This document shows, piece after piece, positions 37,805 to 47,691 of a stretch of DNA of 64,000 bases (the stretch's first letter is position 1; each line of letters starts with the position of its first letter). The notes beneath the pieces were generated by a model. That model was not told the origin of the DNA. It made no database searches and was given only the letters and a program-made list of their open reading frames with translations. Source of the DNA: Prosthecodimorpha staleyi (GTDB taxonomy: Bacteria; Pseudomonadota; Alphaproteobacteria; Rhizobiales; Ancalomicrobiaceae); the NCBI RefSeq assembly GCF_018729455.1, contig NZ_JAHHZF010000002.1, positions 581,472 to 645,471 on the forward strand. Reading direction: 5' to 3'. A program made the translations under genes and the position numbers.

Positions 37805-40666
37805 TCACTGGCCGAGCCTTTCCAGCAGTGCCGGGATATGGACCTGGTCGGCCTTGTAGTTCCCGGTCAGCGTGTACATGACGATATTGACCCCGACCCG
37901 GAAGGCGATCTCGCGCTGGCGCGGATCGTTCGGCACGGTCGGCAGGAAGAAGTCGCCGCTTTCGGTCAGCGCCCAGGCGCCGGCAAGATCGTTGCCGGTG
38001 ATCATGATCGGCGAGACGCCGTCGCCCGGACGCACCGGGCGTTCGGCCGCCTGTGCGGGATCCTGCGGCGGCGTCGCCTCCACCCAGAGCGGGCCGCCGT
38101 CGAAGCGGCCGGGGAAATCCTGCAGGAGGTAGAAGGATTTGGTCAGGACGTGGTCGGTCGGCACCGGCTCCAGATCGGGAATGTCCAGGCCGGTCAGGAT
38201 GCGCCGCAGCGCCTCGTTGGCGGGCGACGTGCGGCCGGTGCCGCGCAGGACGCCGGCATTGATGGTATCGCGGGTGTCGAACAGGATGGTTCCGCCATTC
38301 TTCATGAAGGCGTCGACCCGGGTGATCACCTTGGAGTCCGGGCGCGCGGCGCCGGCATCGACCGGCCAGTAGAGCAGCGGGAAGAAGGCCAGTTCGTCAC
38401 GGGTCAGGTCGACGCCGACCGGCGTGGCCGGCTCCAGGGCGGTCCGGTCGGCGAGCACCCGCGACAGGCCTTCCAGTCCGCGGCGCGAGACTTCATCGAT
38501 CTCGGCATTGCCGGTGACCACATAGGCGAGCCGTGTGCCGAGGGCCGCATCCCGCTCGAACTTCTCGCGCGCCGCATCGGCCGCGACCGCGCTGCCGGAC
38601 AGTACCGCCAGCAGCGTCACGGCGGCGACGGCGAGGATCGTTGCGGCGACCGCCGGCCGGCGCGCAAGGCGGCCGGCGAGATAGAGAACCGCAAGGCCGT
38701 CGAGCAAGAGCAGCAGGAGCGCCGCCGCGAAGGCGAAGGGCTTCAGGTCGCGCGGGCCGCCGGCCGCGTAGACTTCGACCCGGGCGGTGGGAACGGCCGA
38801 GAGATCGAGCGCGGCGATCCTGTCGCCCGCCCGCATCAGATTCAGTGCCACGAAGGCCTCCTCGGTTCCGTAGAGCCCCGGCGGGTGTTCGCGTCCGACC
38901 TCCAGGTCGCGCCGACCCTCCGGGATCGGCTTGGCGTCGGCGCCGGGCAGCACCGGACGGCCGTAGCCGTCGAGCAGGCGCAGCGGCGCGAGCAGAACCG
39001 GTCCCGCAGCGGCGCGGTTGCCGGCCTCGGCGGCCTCCTGGCCGGTCCCGGCGCCGCCGGCCTCGGTCTTGCCGGTGCTGGCCGACGAATAGGCGACGAC
39101 CCGGCGCAGCATCTCGATGAAGCTGCCGGACAACGGCAGGTTCGACCAGCCGGTATCGGCGGTGACGTGGAACAGGATCAGCCAGCCCTTGCCGAGCCGG
39201 GTCGCGGTGACCAGCGGCGTGCCGTCGGTCAGGCTGGCCCAGGTCTTCTGCGCGAGGTCGGGATGCGGTTCGGCCAGTACCTGGCGGGTCACGGTCACGT
39301 CGCGCGGCACGTCGAGGCCGGCGAAGGGGCCGGTCTGGCTGAAGCTGCCGAGCGCCTGCGGCTGCGACCACGACAGGGCGCCGCCGAGCGTGCGCCCGCC
39401 CTGGCGAAGCGCCACCGGCACCAGCCGGTCGCCGCCCTTGACGGCGGCGAGCCGCGGTCCGGCGAAGCGGACCAGCACGCCGCCATTGGCGACCCAGTCC
39501 TCGGTCACCTTCTCGGCATCGCCGACGATGGTGCCGATGTCGGCGGTCATGATGACCGACACGTTCTGGCGCACGAGATCGCGGATCGCCTGGGCGGTGT
39601 CAGTGGCGCGCGGCTCGCGCACCTCGGCAAAGGGCGCCAGCGCGCGGGTCAGGTAGTGGACCGGGGAGAGCAGCGGCTGCGCGGCATCGGCGCTCGCGCC
39701 CGACAACAGGCCGACTGCGCGCCGGCGCCAGCGTTCGTCGAGCAGTTGCACGGCGGCGGCATGGCCGGCGCCCTCGATCTCGACGCGGGCGATGTCGTTC
39801 CTGAGTTCGATCGGCAGGTCGAAGCTCGCCGTCGTCGCCCCCTCCCCGGCCGCGAAGCCGAACGGGACTTCGGCGACGACGCGGCCCTTCGGATCGAGCG
39901 CGCGGACGAGGCCGCCGCGCGGGCCCGCCGTGTCGGCGCGCAGCAGCGTCGCGGTCAGGGCCTTGAGTTGGTTCTCGGTCTCGCCGAGCGCGAGCGGCAG
40001 CATGGTGCCGCCGGCATAGACGGTGATCGGCGTCGCCCCGGCAAATCCCTGCAGGTCGGCCGCGAAGCGCGTGCCGGACTGGTGGTCGAGGCCGTCGGAC
40101 AGCCAGATGACCGAGCCCGGCGCGGTCTTCTCGGCGCTCTTGCGCAGGGACGGCAGCAGGGCGGCGCGATCGGGCTGCCAGGGCCGCGGCTCCAACGCGG
40201 CGAGCCGGTTGCGCGCCTCACCGACGGCGCTGGGGTCGAGCGGCTGGCTGGTGCCCTCGGCGGTCGCTATCAGGGCGACGGGGCGGCCGGCATCGGCGGC
40301 CTGGGCGATCAGCCGGTCGGCGACCGAGCGGATCGAACCCCAGCGGTCGGCCGAGCCCCAGCCGTTGTCGATGACCAGCCAGAGCGGACCGCTGCCGCCG
40401 TCGCTGCGTGCGAGCGGACGCCAGACCGGGCCGGCCAGCGCCATGATCACCAGGGCGGCGAGCAGGAGCCGCAGGAGCGTCAGCCACCAGGGGCTCCGGT
40501 TCGGGGTCTCCTCGCGCTTGATGATGTCGAACAGGAGCCGCGTCGGCGGGAAGGCGATCTCCTGCGGACGCGGCGGGGTCAGGCGCAACAGCCACCAGAT
40601 CGCCGGCAGCAGGATGAGCGCGCCGAGCATCAGGGGGGCGGTGAAGCCGAGCGGCAGGAGGCCCAT
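37805..40666 (-). CDS. DUF4159 membrane protein with BatA-type N terminus
   Basis: About 953 residues. The N terminus (LGFTAPLMLGALILLPAIWW, then PTRLLFDIIKREETPNRSPW and a second helix) is the BatA/aerotolerance regulator form. A VWA-like region with LWLVIDNGWGSADRW and ASVIWLSDGLDHQSG-type strands follows, then a large middle part. Near 655-680 there are further helices, and the C-terminal DUF4159 domain occupies about 700-950 (LAYVVTGNAEIDEVSRRGLE, FPLLYWPVD, GGTILFDTRD). The start codon overlaps the DUF58 stop as TGATG, showing coupled translation. An open frame upstream of it antiparallel to nothing known is ignored. Confidence 0.85.
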   Translation of the reverse strand: MGLLPLGFTAPLMLGALILLPAIWWLLRLTPPRPQEIAFPPTRLLFDIIKREETPNRSPWWLTLLRLLLAALVIMALAGPVWRPLARSDGGSGPLWLVIDNGWGSADRWGSIRSVADRLIAQAADAGRPVALIATAEGTSQPLDPSAVGEARNRLAALEPRPWQPDRAALLPSLRKSAEKTAPGSVIWLSDGLDHQSGTRFAADLQGFAGATPITVYAGGTMLPLALGETENQLKALTATLLRADTAGPRGGLVRALDPKGRVVAEVPFGFAAGEGATTASFDLPIELRNDIARVEIEGAGHAAAVQLLDERWRRRAVGLLSGASADAAQPLLSPVHYLTRALAPFAEVREPRATDTAQAIRDLVRQNVSVIMTADIGTIVGDAEKVTEDWVANGGVLVRFAGPRLAAVKGGDRLVPVALRQGGRTLGGALSWSQPQALGSFSQTGPFAGLDVPRDVTVTRQVLAEPHPDLAQKTWASLTDGTPLVTATRLGKGWLILFHVTADTGWSNLPLSGSFIEMLRRVVAYSSASTGKTEAGGAGTGQEAAEAGNRAAAGPVLLAPLRLLDGYGRPVLPGADAKPIPEGRRDLEVGREHPPGLYGTEEAFVALNLMRAGDRIAALDLSAVPTARVEVYAAGGPRDLKPFAFAAALLLLLLDGLAVLYLAGRLARRPAVAATILAVAAVTLLAVLSGSAVAADAAREKFERDAALGTRLAYVVTGNAEIDEVSRRGLEGLSRVLADRTALEPATPVGVDLTRDELAFFPLLYWPVDAGAARPDSKVITRVDAFMKNGGTILFDTRDTINAGVLRGTGRTSPANEALRRILTGLDIPDLEPVPTDHVLTKSFYLLQDFPGRFDGGPLWVEATPPQDPAQAAERPVRPGDGVSPIMITGNDLAGAWALTESGDFFLPTVPNDPRQREIAFRVGVNIVMYTLTGNYKADQVHIPALLERLGQ

Positions 40667-41618
40667 CACGAGGCGACCTCCAGGGTCGAGACCGAGCCGC
40701 CGGCCTTCACGTTGCCGGCGCCGCGCGCCGAGGCCGACAGGCGGCCGTGCAGCGCCAGCAGCGGTTCGGCGGCGGAGCGGTCGGTATGGTGGATCAGGTA
40801 GGTCCAGCCGAGCCGCGCGGCGAGCCGGCGCAACTGGTCGCGGTGCGCGGCCAGCCGGTCGCGATAGGCGGCCTGCCAGTCTTCGGCCCGGCCGGCGACG
40901 ATGCGTGCGCCGGTCTCCGGATCGCGGAACTCCGTCCGGCCGGCAAACGGGAAGGTCTCCTCGACCGGATCCATCACCTGGACCAGATGGCCGCGCGCGC
41001 CCGATCCGGCGATGCGGGTCAGCACCGCCGTGGTGGTTTCGATGGGATCGAGGAAATCGCCGACCAGGACGAGATCGGAGAAGCGGCGGATCGGATGGCT
41101 GTCCGGGAAGGCCTCGCGACCCGACAGATGGGTCAGCGCCGCCGCGGCGCGTTCGGCCGCGGCGCGGTGCGGCGTCGGGCGCAGCAGGCCGGGCACGCCG
41201 ACGCGTTCGCCGCCGCGGGCGAGCAGGTCGGCGACGGCGAGCAGCAGCACGACCGCCCGGTCGCGCTTGGTCACGGGGGCCAGGCGGGACTGGAAGTCCA
41301 TCGAGGGCGACAGATCCGGCCACAGCCAGACCGTATGGGCGCTCTCCCATTCGCGCTCGCGAACATAGAGATGATCGTCGCGCGCGGAGCGCCGCCAGTC
41401 GATCCGGCCGACCGATTCGCCGGCCGTGAAGGGCCGGAACTGCCAGAAGGTCTCACCCGGCCCGGCCTGCCGGCGGCCGTGCCAGCCGGCCGCCACGGTG
41501 GCGGCGACGCGACGGGCCTCAACGAGCAGATCCGGCAGGGCCGAGGACAGGCTCTTCGCCGTCTTGACCAGTCCGAGACCGTTCCTGTCCGCCACACCGG
41601 ATCCCTTCATCCTGTCGC

Positions 41619-41622
<4 letters not shown>
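40666..41622 (-). CDS. DUF58 domain protein
   Basis: About 318 residues with the DUF58 core GETFWQFRPFTAGESVGRID, WRRSARDDHLYVREREWE and a VWA-like strand LWPDLSPSMDF. DUF58 proteins accompany MoxR ATPases and are thought to act as adaptor or chaperone partners; that is known of the family, not shown here. A TTG start overlapping the moxR stop (TTGA) is preferred; an ATG four codons later is possible. It is second in the four-gene operon. Confidence 0.88.
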
Positions 41623-42626
<1,004 letters not shown>

Positions 42627-42895
42627 GCGGCCGGAACCTCTCTTGTCACGCCGGGATCGCCCTTACCCCGAGTCCGCCTGCCGAACCCGATCTTGGCAGG
42701 AAGCCCGGTGTTGCGCACCCGGATATTCCACGCCGCCCCGGCTGCGTCGTCGCAGGGACGCTGCGGGGGCTGGCCCTCGGCGATCGTCCCATGACCGGAT
42801 CACATGGATCAACAGTGGACAAATCAAGGCCGAAGCCCCAACTGGCTGGAACGGCCGGGTTCCATGCCGGGCCTGGGTCCAGGGAACCCGCAGCG

Positions 42896-43486
42896 ATGGA
42901 TAACGGCAAAGTGATGGGAGGGCTGGAGGCGCTGATCGCCCGCGCCGGGCAGATCCGCGGCACGCCGCCGGTCGAGTGCTGGAATCCGCCCTTCTGCGGC
43001 GACATCGACATGCGCATCGCCGCCGACGGCACCTGGTTCTACATGGGCACCCCGATCGGCCGGGAAGCGCTGGTGCGCCTGTTCGCCTCCGTGCTGCGCC
43101 GCGACGAGGACGGCCGCACCTATCTGGTCACGCCGGTCGAGAAATGCGGCATCCGCGTCGACGACGCACCCTTCCTGGCCGTGGAGATGCAGGCGGTGGG
43201 CGAGGATGCGGACCAGAAGCTCGTCTTCCGCACCAATGTCGGCGACATCGTCGAGGCCGGGCCGGAGCATCCGCTGCGTTTCGAGATCGATGCCGCCAAC
43301 CACGGCCTCAGGCCCTATCTGCATGTCCGCGGCCGGCTGGAGGCGCGGCTCGCCCGCGCGGTGATGTATGAACTGGTCGCCGCCGGCACCGAGGCTCCGG
43401 TCGACGGCGAGCCCTGGTTCGGGGTCTGGTCGACCGGCCGATTCTTCCCCATTCTCCCAGCCGCCGAGGCGATGAGCCTCGGCTGA
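42896..43486 (+). CDS. DUF1285 domain protein
   Basis: 196 residues. The sequence around VECWNPPFCGDIDMRIAADG and TWFYMGTPIGREALVRLFAS, then TPVEKCGIRVDDAPFLAV, defines DUF1285, an uncharacterised two-domain fold common in Alphaproteobacteria and often encoded beside MoxR, CoA pyrophosphatase and CCA-adding enzyme genes, as here. I chose ATG 42896 over an open frame 35 codons longer because the family begins near this point. It ends 4 bases before the NUDIX start. Confidence 0.87.
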   Translation: MDNGKVMGGLEALIARAGQIRGTPPVECWNPPFCGDIDMRIAADGTWFYMGTPIGREALVRLFASVLRRDEDGRTYLVTPVEKCGIRVDDAPFLAVEMQAVGEDADQKLVFRTNVGDIVEAGPEHPLRFEIDAANHGLRPYLHVRGRLEARLARAVMYELVAAGTEAPVDGEPWFGVWSTGRFFPILPAAEAMSLG

Positions 43487-43490
43487 TCTC

Positions 43491-44216
43491 ATGAGTTTCC
43501 GGGGCGAGCCGCCTCGGCCGATCCGGACGCCGCCCTTGCCCCTTCCCCTCGCTTCCGATCCGCTCGACGCGTCCGCCGTCGCCGCCTCGCCCTTCGCCCC
43601 GCAGCGCTTCCGCGCCGTCGCCGAGCCGCGCCTGACGCTCGACCCCGACGCGGTCTATGCGGGCGAGCCGACCGGCGACGACTGGCTGAACCCGGATGGA
43701 CGCCTCTTCGAGCCGCAACCGCGGCTGCGCGATGCGGCGGTGCTGGTGCCGATCGTGGCGCGCGAGCCGGAGGCGAGCGTGATCCTGACGCGCCGCACCG
43801 ACCATCTCTCCTCCCATGCCGGGCAGATCGCCTTTCCGGGCGGTAAGATCGACCCGACCGACGCCTCGCCGGCCGAGGCCGCCTTGCGCGAGGCCGAGGA
43901 GGAGATCGGGCTCGATCGCGGCCTCGTCGAGATGCTCGGCTACGCTGCGCCCTATCACACGCGCTCGGGCTTCCGCATCCTGCCGGTTCTGGCGATGATC
44001 CGGCCCGGCTACCGGGCCACGCCCAACCCGAACGAGGTCGCGGATGTCTTCGAGGTGCCGCTCGGATTTCTGATGAACCCGGACAATCACCGCATCAATT
44101 TTCGCGAAGCCCCGTCCGGGCGGCGATATTTCTATGAAATGCCCTATGGCGATCACTATATATGGGGCGTCACGGCCGGCATCCTGCGCCGCATATACGA
44201 GAGGCTCTACATCTGA
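43491..44216 (+). CDS. CoA pyrophosphatase-type NUDIX hydrolase
   Basis: 241 residues. The NUDIX box GGKIDPTDASPAEAALREAE with EEIGL and the preceding LTRRTDHLSSHAGQIAFPGG (the UPF0035 CoA-binding motif) mark the NudL/YeaB group that cleaves CoA to 4'-phosphopantetheine and 3',5'-ADP. The gene follows DUF1285 by four bases, and its TGA overlaps the ATG of the next gene. Confidence 0.9.
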   Translation: MSFRGEPPRPIRTPPLPLPLASDPLDASAVAASPFAPQRFRAVAEPRLTLDPDAVYAGEPTGDDWLNPDGRLFEPQPRLRDAAVLVPIVAREPEASVILTRRTDHLSSHAGQIAFPGGKIDPTDASPAEAALREAEEEIGLDRGLVEMLGYAAPYHTRSGFRILPVLAMIRPGYRATPNPNEVADVFEVPLGFLMNPDNHRINFREAPSGRRYFYEMPYGDHYIWGVTAGILRRIYERLYI

Positions 44217-44491
44217 TGCTGCGCCAAGTACTGATAGAACTCAGTCTGTTTCTGACGCCCTTCGTGGTCTGGGCCGCCTACGCCAAGGCGCGCGGGCAGG
44301 TCGGCGAGAACGGACTTCTGGCCGCAGCCCCGGTGGCCTGGCTGGTCCTGTCCGGTCTGGTCCTGGTCGCGATCGGGCTTGCGGGCCTCGCCCTGCTCGA
44401 CGACAGCGGCCATGCCGGCCTCGACGGGCGCTACATTCCGACCCACATGGAAAACGGGGAACTGGTGCCGGGCCGGTTCGACACGAAGTGA
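44216..44491 (+). CDS. DUF6111 family small membrane protein
   Basis: 91 residues. Two hydrophobic helices (about 4-22 and 37-58) flank a short polar loop, and the C-terminal GRYIPTHMENGELVPGRF is conserved among alphaproteobacterial homologs encoded just before the CCA-adding enzyme. Function unknown. Its ATG overlaps the NUDIX stop (TGATG) and its stop overlaps the next GTG start. Confidence 0.82.
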   Translation: MLRQVLIELSLFLTPFVVWAAYAKARGQVGENGLLAAAPVAWLVLSGLVLVAIGLAGLALLDDSGHAGLDGRYIPTHMENGELVPGRFDTK

Positions 44492-45747
44492 CCGCTTCGA
44501 TCGCCGGGGCCGGATGGCTCGTCGACCCGCGCCTGCAGCGCCTGTTCCGGGCGATCGCGCGCGACGGCGACGAGGCGCTGGCGGTCGGCGGCGCCGTCCG
44601 CAACACGCTGATGGGACTGCCGGTCAACGACGTCGATATCGCCACGACCGCCGCCCCGCCGATCGTCATGGCACGCGCCGAACGCGCCGGGTTGAAGCCG
44701 GTGCCGACCGGCATCGATCACGGCACCGTCACGGTGGTGGTCGACGGTCACCCCTTCGAGGTCACCACGCTGCGCGAGGACATCGAGACCCACGGTCGCC
44801 ACGCGACCGTGCGCTTCGGCCGCGACTGGGCCGCCGACGCCCTGCGGCGCGACTTCACCATGAACGCGCTCTATGCGGCACCGGACGGCCGCGTCCGCGA
44901 TCTGGTCGGCGGCATCGAGGATTGCCTCGCGCGCCGGGTCCGCTTCATCGGCCGGCCTGAGGACCGCATCCGCGAGGACTATCTGCGCATCCTGCGCTTC
45001 TTCCGCTTCCACGCCGCCTATGGGCATGGCGCCCCCGATGCCGCCGGCCTGGCGGCCTGCATTAGGGCACGCGACGGGCTCGACCGGCTCTCCGCCGAGC
45101 GGATCGGGCAGGAGACCGCCAAGCTGGTCGTTGCCGCCGGAGCCCCCGAGACGGCGGCGATCATGAGCGATTGCGGCCTGTTGCAGCGGGTGCTCGGTGG
45201 GGCCGCCGACCTCGCCGGCTTCGCACGGCTGCATGGCGTCGCGCGCGACGCCGTGGTGGCGCCCGCAGGCAAGGCCGACTGGCCGCTGTTCCTGGCCGGT
45301 CTCGCGGTCTGGACCGAGACCGATGCGCCGCGCCTTGCCGACCGCCTGCGCCTGCCGGGCGCGGCGCGCGACCGCATGGCGCTCGCCGTGACGATGGCAC
45401 GCTCGGTCGGCTCCGGTTTCGACGACATGGCGGCCCGGCGGCTGCTCTACCGGGCCGGGGAGATCGGTCACCGCGACGCGCTGGCCCTTGCGGCGGCGCG
45501 CGGTCGGATCGCGGCGGACGACGCCTTCGCCCATCATTTGGCACTGCCCTGGCGCTGGCGGACCCCGCGCCTGCCGCTCGGCGGACGCGACCTGATGGCG
45601 GCCGGCATCGAGAGGGGCCCGCGCATCGGCGAACTGCTCGCCGCCGCCGAAGCCCTCTGGCTGGCGAGCGATTTCACCCTGTCCGGCGCCGACCTCCTGG
45701 AGCGGCTATCGCTCACGCCGCCGGCGGGACAGGCCCCCCGGACTTGA
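44488..45747 (+). CDS. cca: CCA tRNA nucleotidyltransferase (class II)
   Basis: About 419 residues. It adds or repairs the CCA end of tRNAs. The nucleotidyltransferase core GGAVRNTLMGLPVNDVDIAT and the RRDFTMNALY motif are complete, followed by the poly-A polymerase-like head RPEDRIREDYLRILRFFRFH. The GTG start at 44488 overlaps the DUF6111 stop (GTGA). The last 35 bases overlap the convergent glycosyltransferase-sulfotransferase gene. Confidence 0.93.
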   Translation: MTASIAGAGWLVDPRLQRLFRAIARDGDEALAVGGAVRNTLMGLPVNDVDIATTAAPPIVMARAERAGLKPVPTGIDHGTVTVVVDGHPFEVTTLREDIETHGRHATVRFGRDWAADALRRDFTMNALYAAPDGRVRDLVGGIEDCLARRVRFIGRPEDRIREDYLRILRFFRFHAAYGHGAPDAAGLAACIRARDGLDRLSAERIGQETAKLVVAAGAPETAAIMSDCGLLQRVLGGAADLAGFARLHGVARDAVVAPAGKADWPLFLAGLAVWTETDAPRLADRLRLPGAARDRMALAVTMARSVGSGFDDMAARRLLYRAGEIGHRDALALAAARGRIAADDAFAHHLALPWRWRTPRLPLGGRDLMAAGIERGPRIGELLAAAEALWLASDFTLSGADLLERLSLTPPAGQAPRT

Positions 45748-47605
45748 CAATCGAGACCGGCAGCGGCGCCGGTTCGACGCCGAGAAAGCGGCAGATCCGC
45801 TCGGTCGGCTCCGGCAGGATCTCGCGCACGTCTCCCGACCCGGTCAATTCGGCATAGTCGATCGTCAGGATACGCGGATTGGCGCCGATCAGCGGCTGAA
45901 GCCGGGCGAAGTCGCCGGCATGCCTTGCCATCCAGTCCCGGATCTCGTCTTCCGGGGGCATATATTTCATCTGCGCGGGGATCGCACCCGGGTCGCGAAA
46001 ATGGGCGCGGTGGGCACGGCCGAGCTCGCGGCGCGACAGCGCGCTGCGCAAGTTGCTGACCGCCACCGCGCGCAGATCGCGGACGAGGTGGATGATCGGC
46101 AGGGCCGACAGGTCGACCCCGAGCGCGGCCGCCTCCTCCGTTTGATTGTACATGACCGCGGCGAAGTTGAGCTTGCCGGGCACCGGCACATAGGCGCCGC
46201 GACGGCGGAGCGGCCCGAACTCGCCATGAAAGGCGACCCGCGGATGGCGGCCGAGCGCCGATCCGAGCATATGCGAGCCCGAGCGCTGCAGGCAGAGAAG
46301 CACGAAATCGAAGCGTGGGCTGAACGGCCCGATGATCCGGTGCACCGGCGCACCGGCGGGCTCCTGCCAGAGCTGCCGGGCCGCCCGGGTCGTATCGGCA
46401 CCCCAGACCGCGTCGAAGCGATCGGCCAGATCGACCGCGAAGTGATGTCGCGCCGCATCATAGGCTTCGCTTTTCCAGCGCTCGGTCTTCCAGCCGGAAT
46501 TGATCTGCCGGAGATGGCGGAAATGCACCATGTCCTCGCCGATGCTCCAGACCTGATCGGGATCGACGCGGCTGTCCGGACCGAGGATCGCATGCACGGC
46601 CAGGCCGGCATCGTCGTCGAGGCGGGCCGGGATCGCCGCCCATTTCGGGCGGCATGGGGCTTCGACGCGGGCGTCGGATGTATCGACCTGGCCGCGCAGG
46701 CCGAGCAGGCAATCGCGGTGGCGCAGGCGATCCCGGTCGGCAACCGAGGCGATGGCGGGTGCCTCGGCCCAGAAGCCGCGAAAGACCATCGCGGCGGCCT
46801 TCGAACCTTCCAGCCGGTCGAGGACCGATGGCCCGCCGCTGACCACGAGTTCGTCGATGTCGAGACTGAGGACGCCGCGCGACCGGGCCAGGAAGCGCCG
46901 CCGGGCATGTTCGAGGGCCCCGACCTGACAGAAGCGGTCCAATCCGGCGTTCTGGCTCAATCCATAGGGAAACGGCCAGGAGACGACGGTAACCTGGATC
47001 AGACCGGCGATGCCCGACAGGGCGGCGGCGATATCCTGCGGTGCATAGCGCGTCGAGGCATTGTCGTAGAGAAGCACCGCGTCGATGCCTTGGGTCCGGA
47101 CATGATACTCCGCCCAGTCGCGGATCCAGGCGAGAGGGTTGTCCTGCGACAGCGTCAAAAGAACCCGCCGGCCGGCGAACAAGTGTGTGCCGGATGGCTG
47201 AATGGCGACGTCGGCACGCCGCTCCCGGGCGAGCACTTCGATCCGCCCGGCGCGACCCAGATCCCGGCCGGAGATGGTCCAGCGCATCAGCGGCAGACCG
47301 GGCCGGGCCGGACTTGCCTCGGCATCGAGGTCCGCGCCCCCGGCGCGAAACCTGATCGGCCCGAGTTCGGGCGTGACAGTGTCGATCCGCGGCCCGAGCG
47401 CGACGACCCGATCCGGTGCCGTGTCGCGAAAGATGTCGAAGAACAGCGTGTCGACGTCGAAACGGCCCGGGGATTCGCCGGGGTTCACGCGGTCGACCGG
47501 CAGCGTCCGGGTGGCCCGGAAGCGGGCGAGCGACACGGCCGACAGCCCCGGCGCGTGCCGATGCCCCATCCCCAGACGCCGCAGCCAATCCCGCACAGAA
47601 GCCAT
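45713..47605 (-). CDS. Glycosyltransferase-sulfotransferase fusion protein
   Basis: About 630 residues in two parts. The N-terminal part (about 145-390) looks like the DUF23/GT92 or GT2_4 type transferases, with LLTLSQDNPLAWIRDWAEYH, LLYDNASTRY and the acidic motif RGVLSLDIDELVV. The C-terminal part (from about 425) is a PAPS-dependent sulfotransferase: FVLLCLQRSGSHML is the 5'-phosphosulfate loop and IIHLVRDLRAVAVSNLRS the 3'-phosphate motif. Together they could build and sulfate a surface glycan. I chose ATG 47603-47605 with GGAGGGGG upstream; the frame is open across the ABC genes but that is not this protein. A 35-base tail overlaps cca. Confidence 0.83.
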   Translation of the reverse strand: MASVRDWLRRLGMGHRHAPGLSAVSLARFRATRTLPVDRVNPGESPGRFDVDTLFFDIFRDTAPDRVVALGPRIDTVTPELGPIRFRAGGADLDAEASPARPGLPLMRWTISGRDLGRAGRIEVLARERRADVAIQPSGTHLFAGRRVLLTLSQDNPLAWIRDWAEYHVRTQGIDAVLLYDNASTRYAPQDIAAALSGIAGLIQVTVVSWPFPYGLSQNAGLDRFCQVGALEHARRRFLARSRGVLSLDIDELVVSGGPSVLDRLEGSKAAAMVFRGFWAEAPAIASVADRDRLRHRDCLLGLRGQVDTSDARVEAPCRPKWAAIPARLDDDAGLAVHAILGPDSRVDPDQVWSIGEDMVHFRHLRQINSGWKTERWKSEAYDAARHHFAVDLADRFDAVWGADTTRAARQLWQEPAGAPVHRIIGPFSPRFDFVLLCLQRSGSHMLGSALGRHPRVAFHGEFGPLRRRGAYVPVPGKLNFAAVMYNQTEEAAALGVDLSALPIIHLVRDLRAVAVSNLRSALSRRELGRAHRAHFRDPGAIPAQMKYMPPEDEIRDWMARHAGDFARLQPLIGANPRILTIDYAELTGSGDVREILPEPTERICRFLGVEPAPLPVSIVKSGGPVPPAA

Positions 47606-47691
47606 CCCGTCCCCCTCCGGGCGGGTGTTCCCATGGGACGGCGCCAGGGTCAACGGCCGATTGCGGCAACGGCCGGGGCCGGCTTGGAGGG

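Noticed and set aside
37187..40801. A 1204-codon plus-strand frame across the MoxR operon
   Set aside because: It is antisense to the DUF4159 and VWA genes; low-complexity Arg/Ser/Pro composition.
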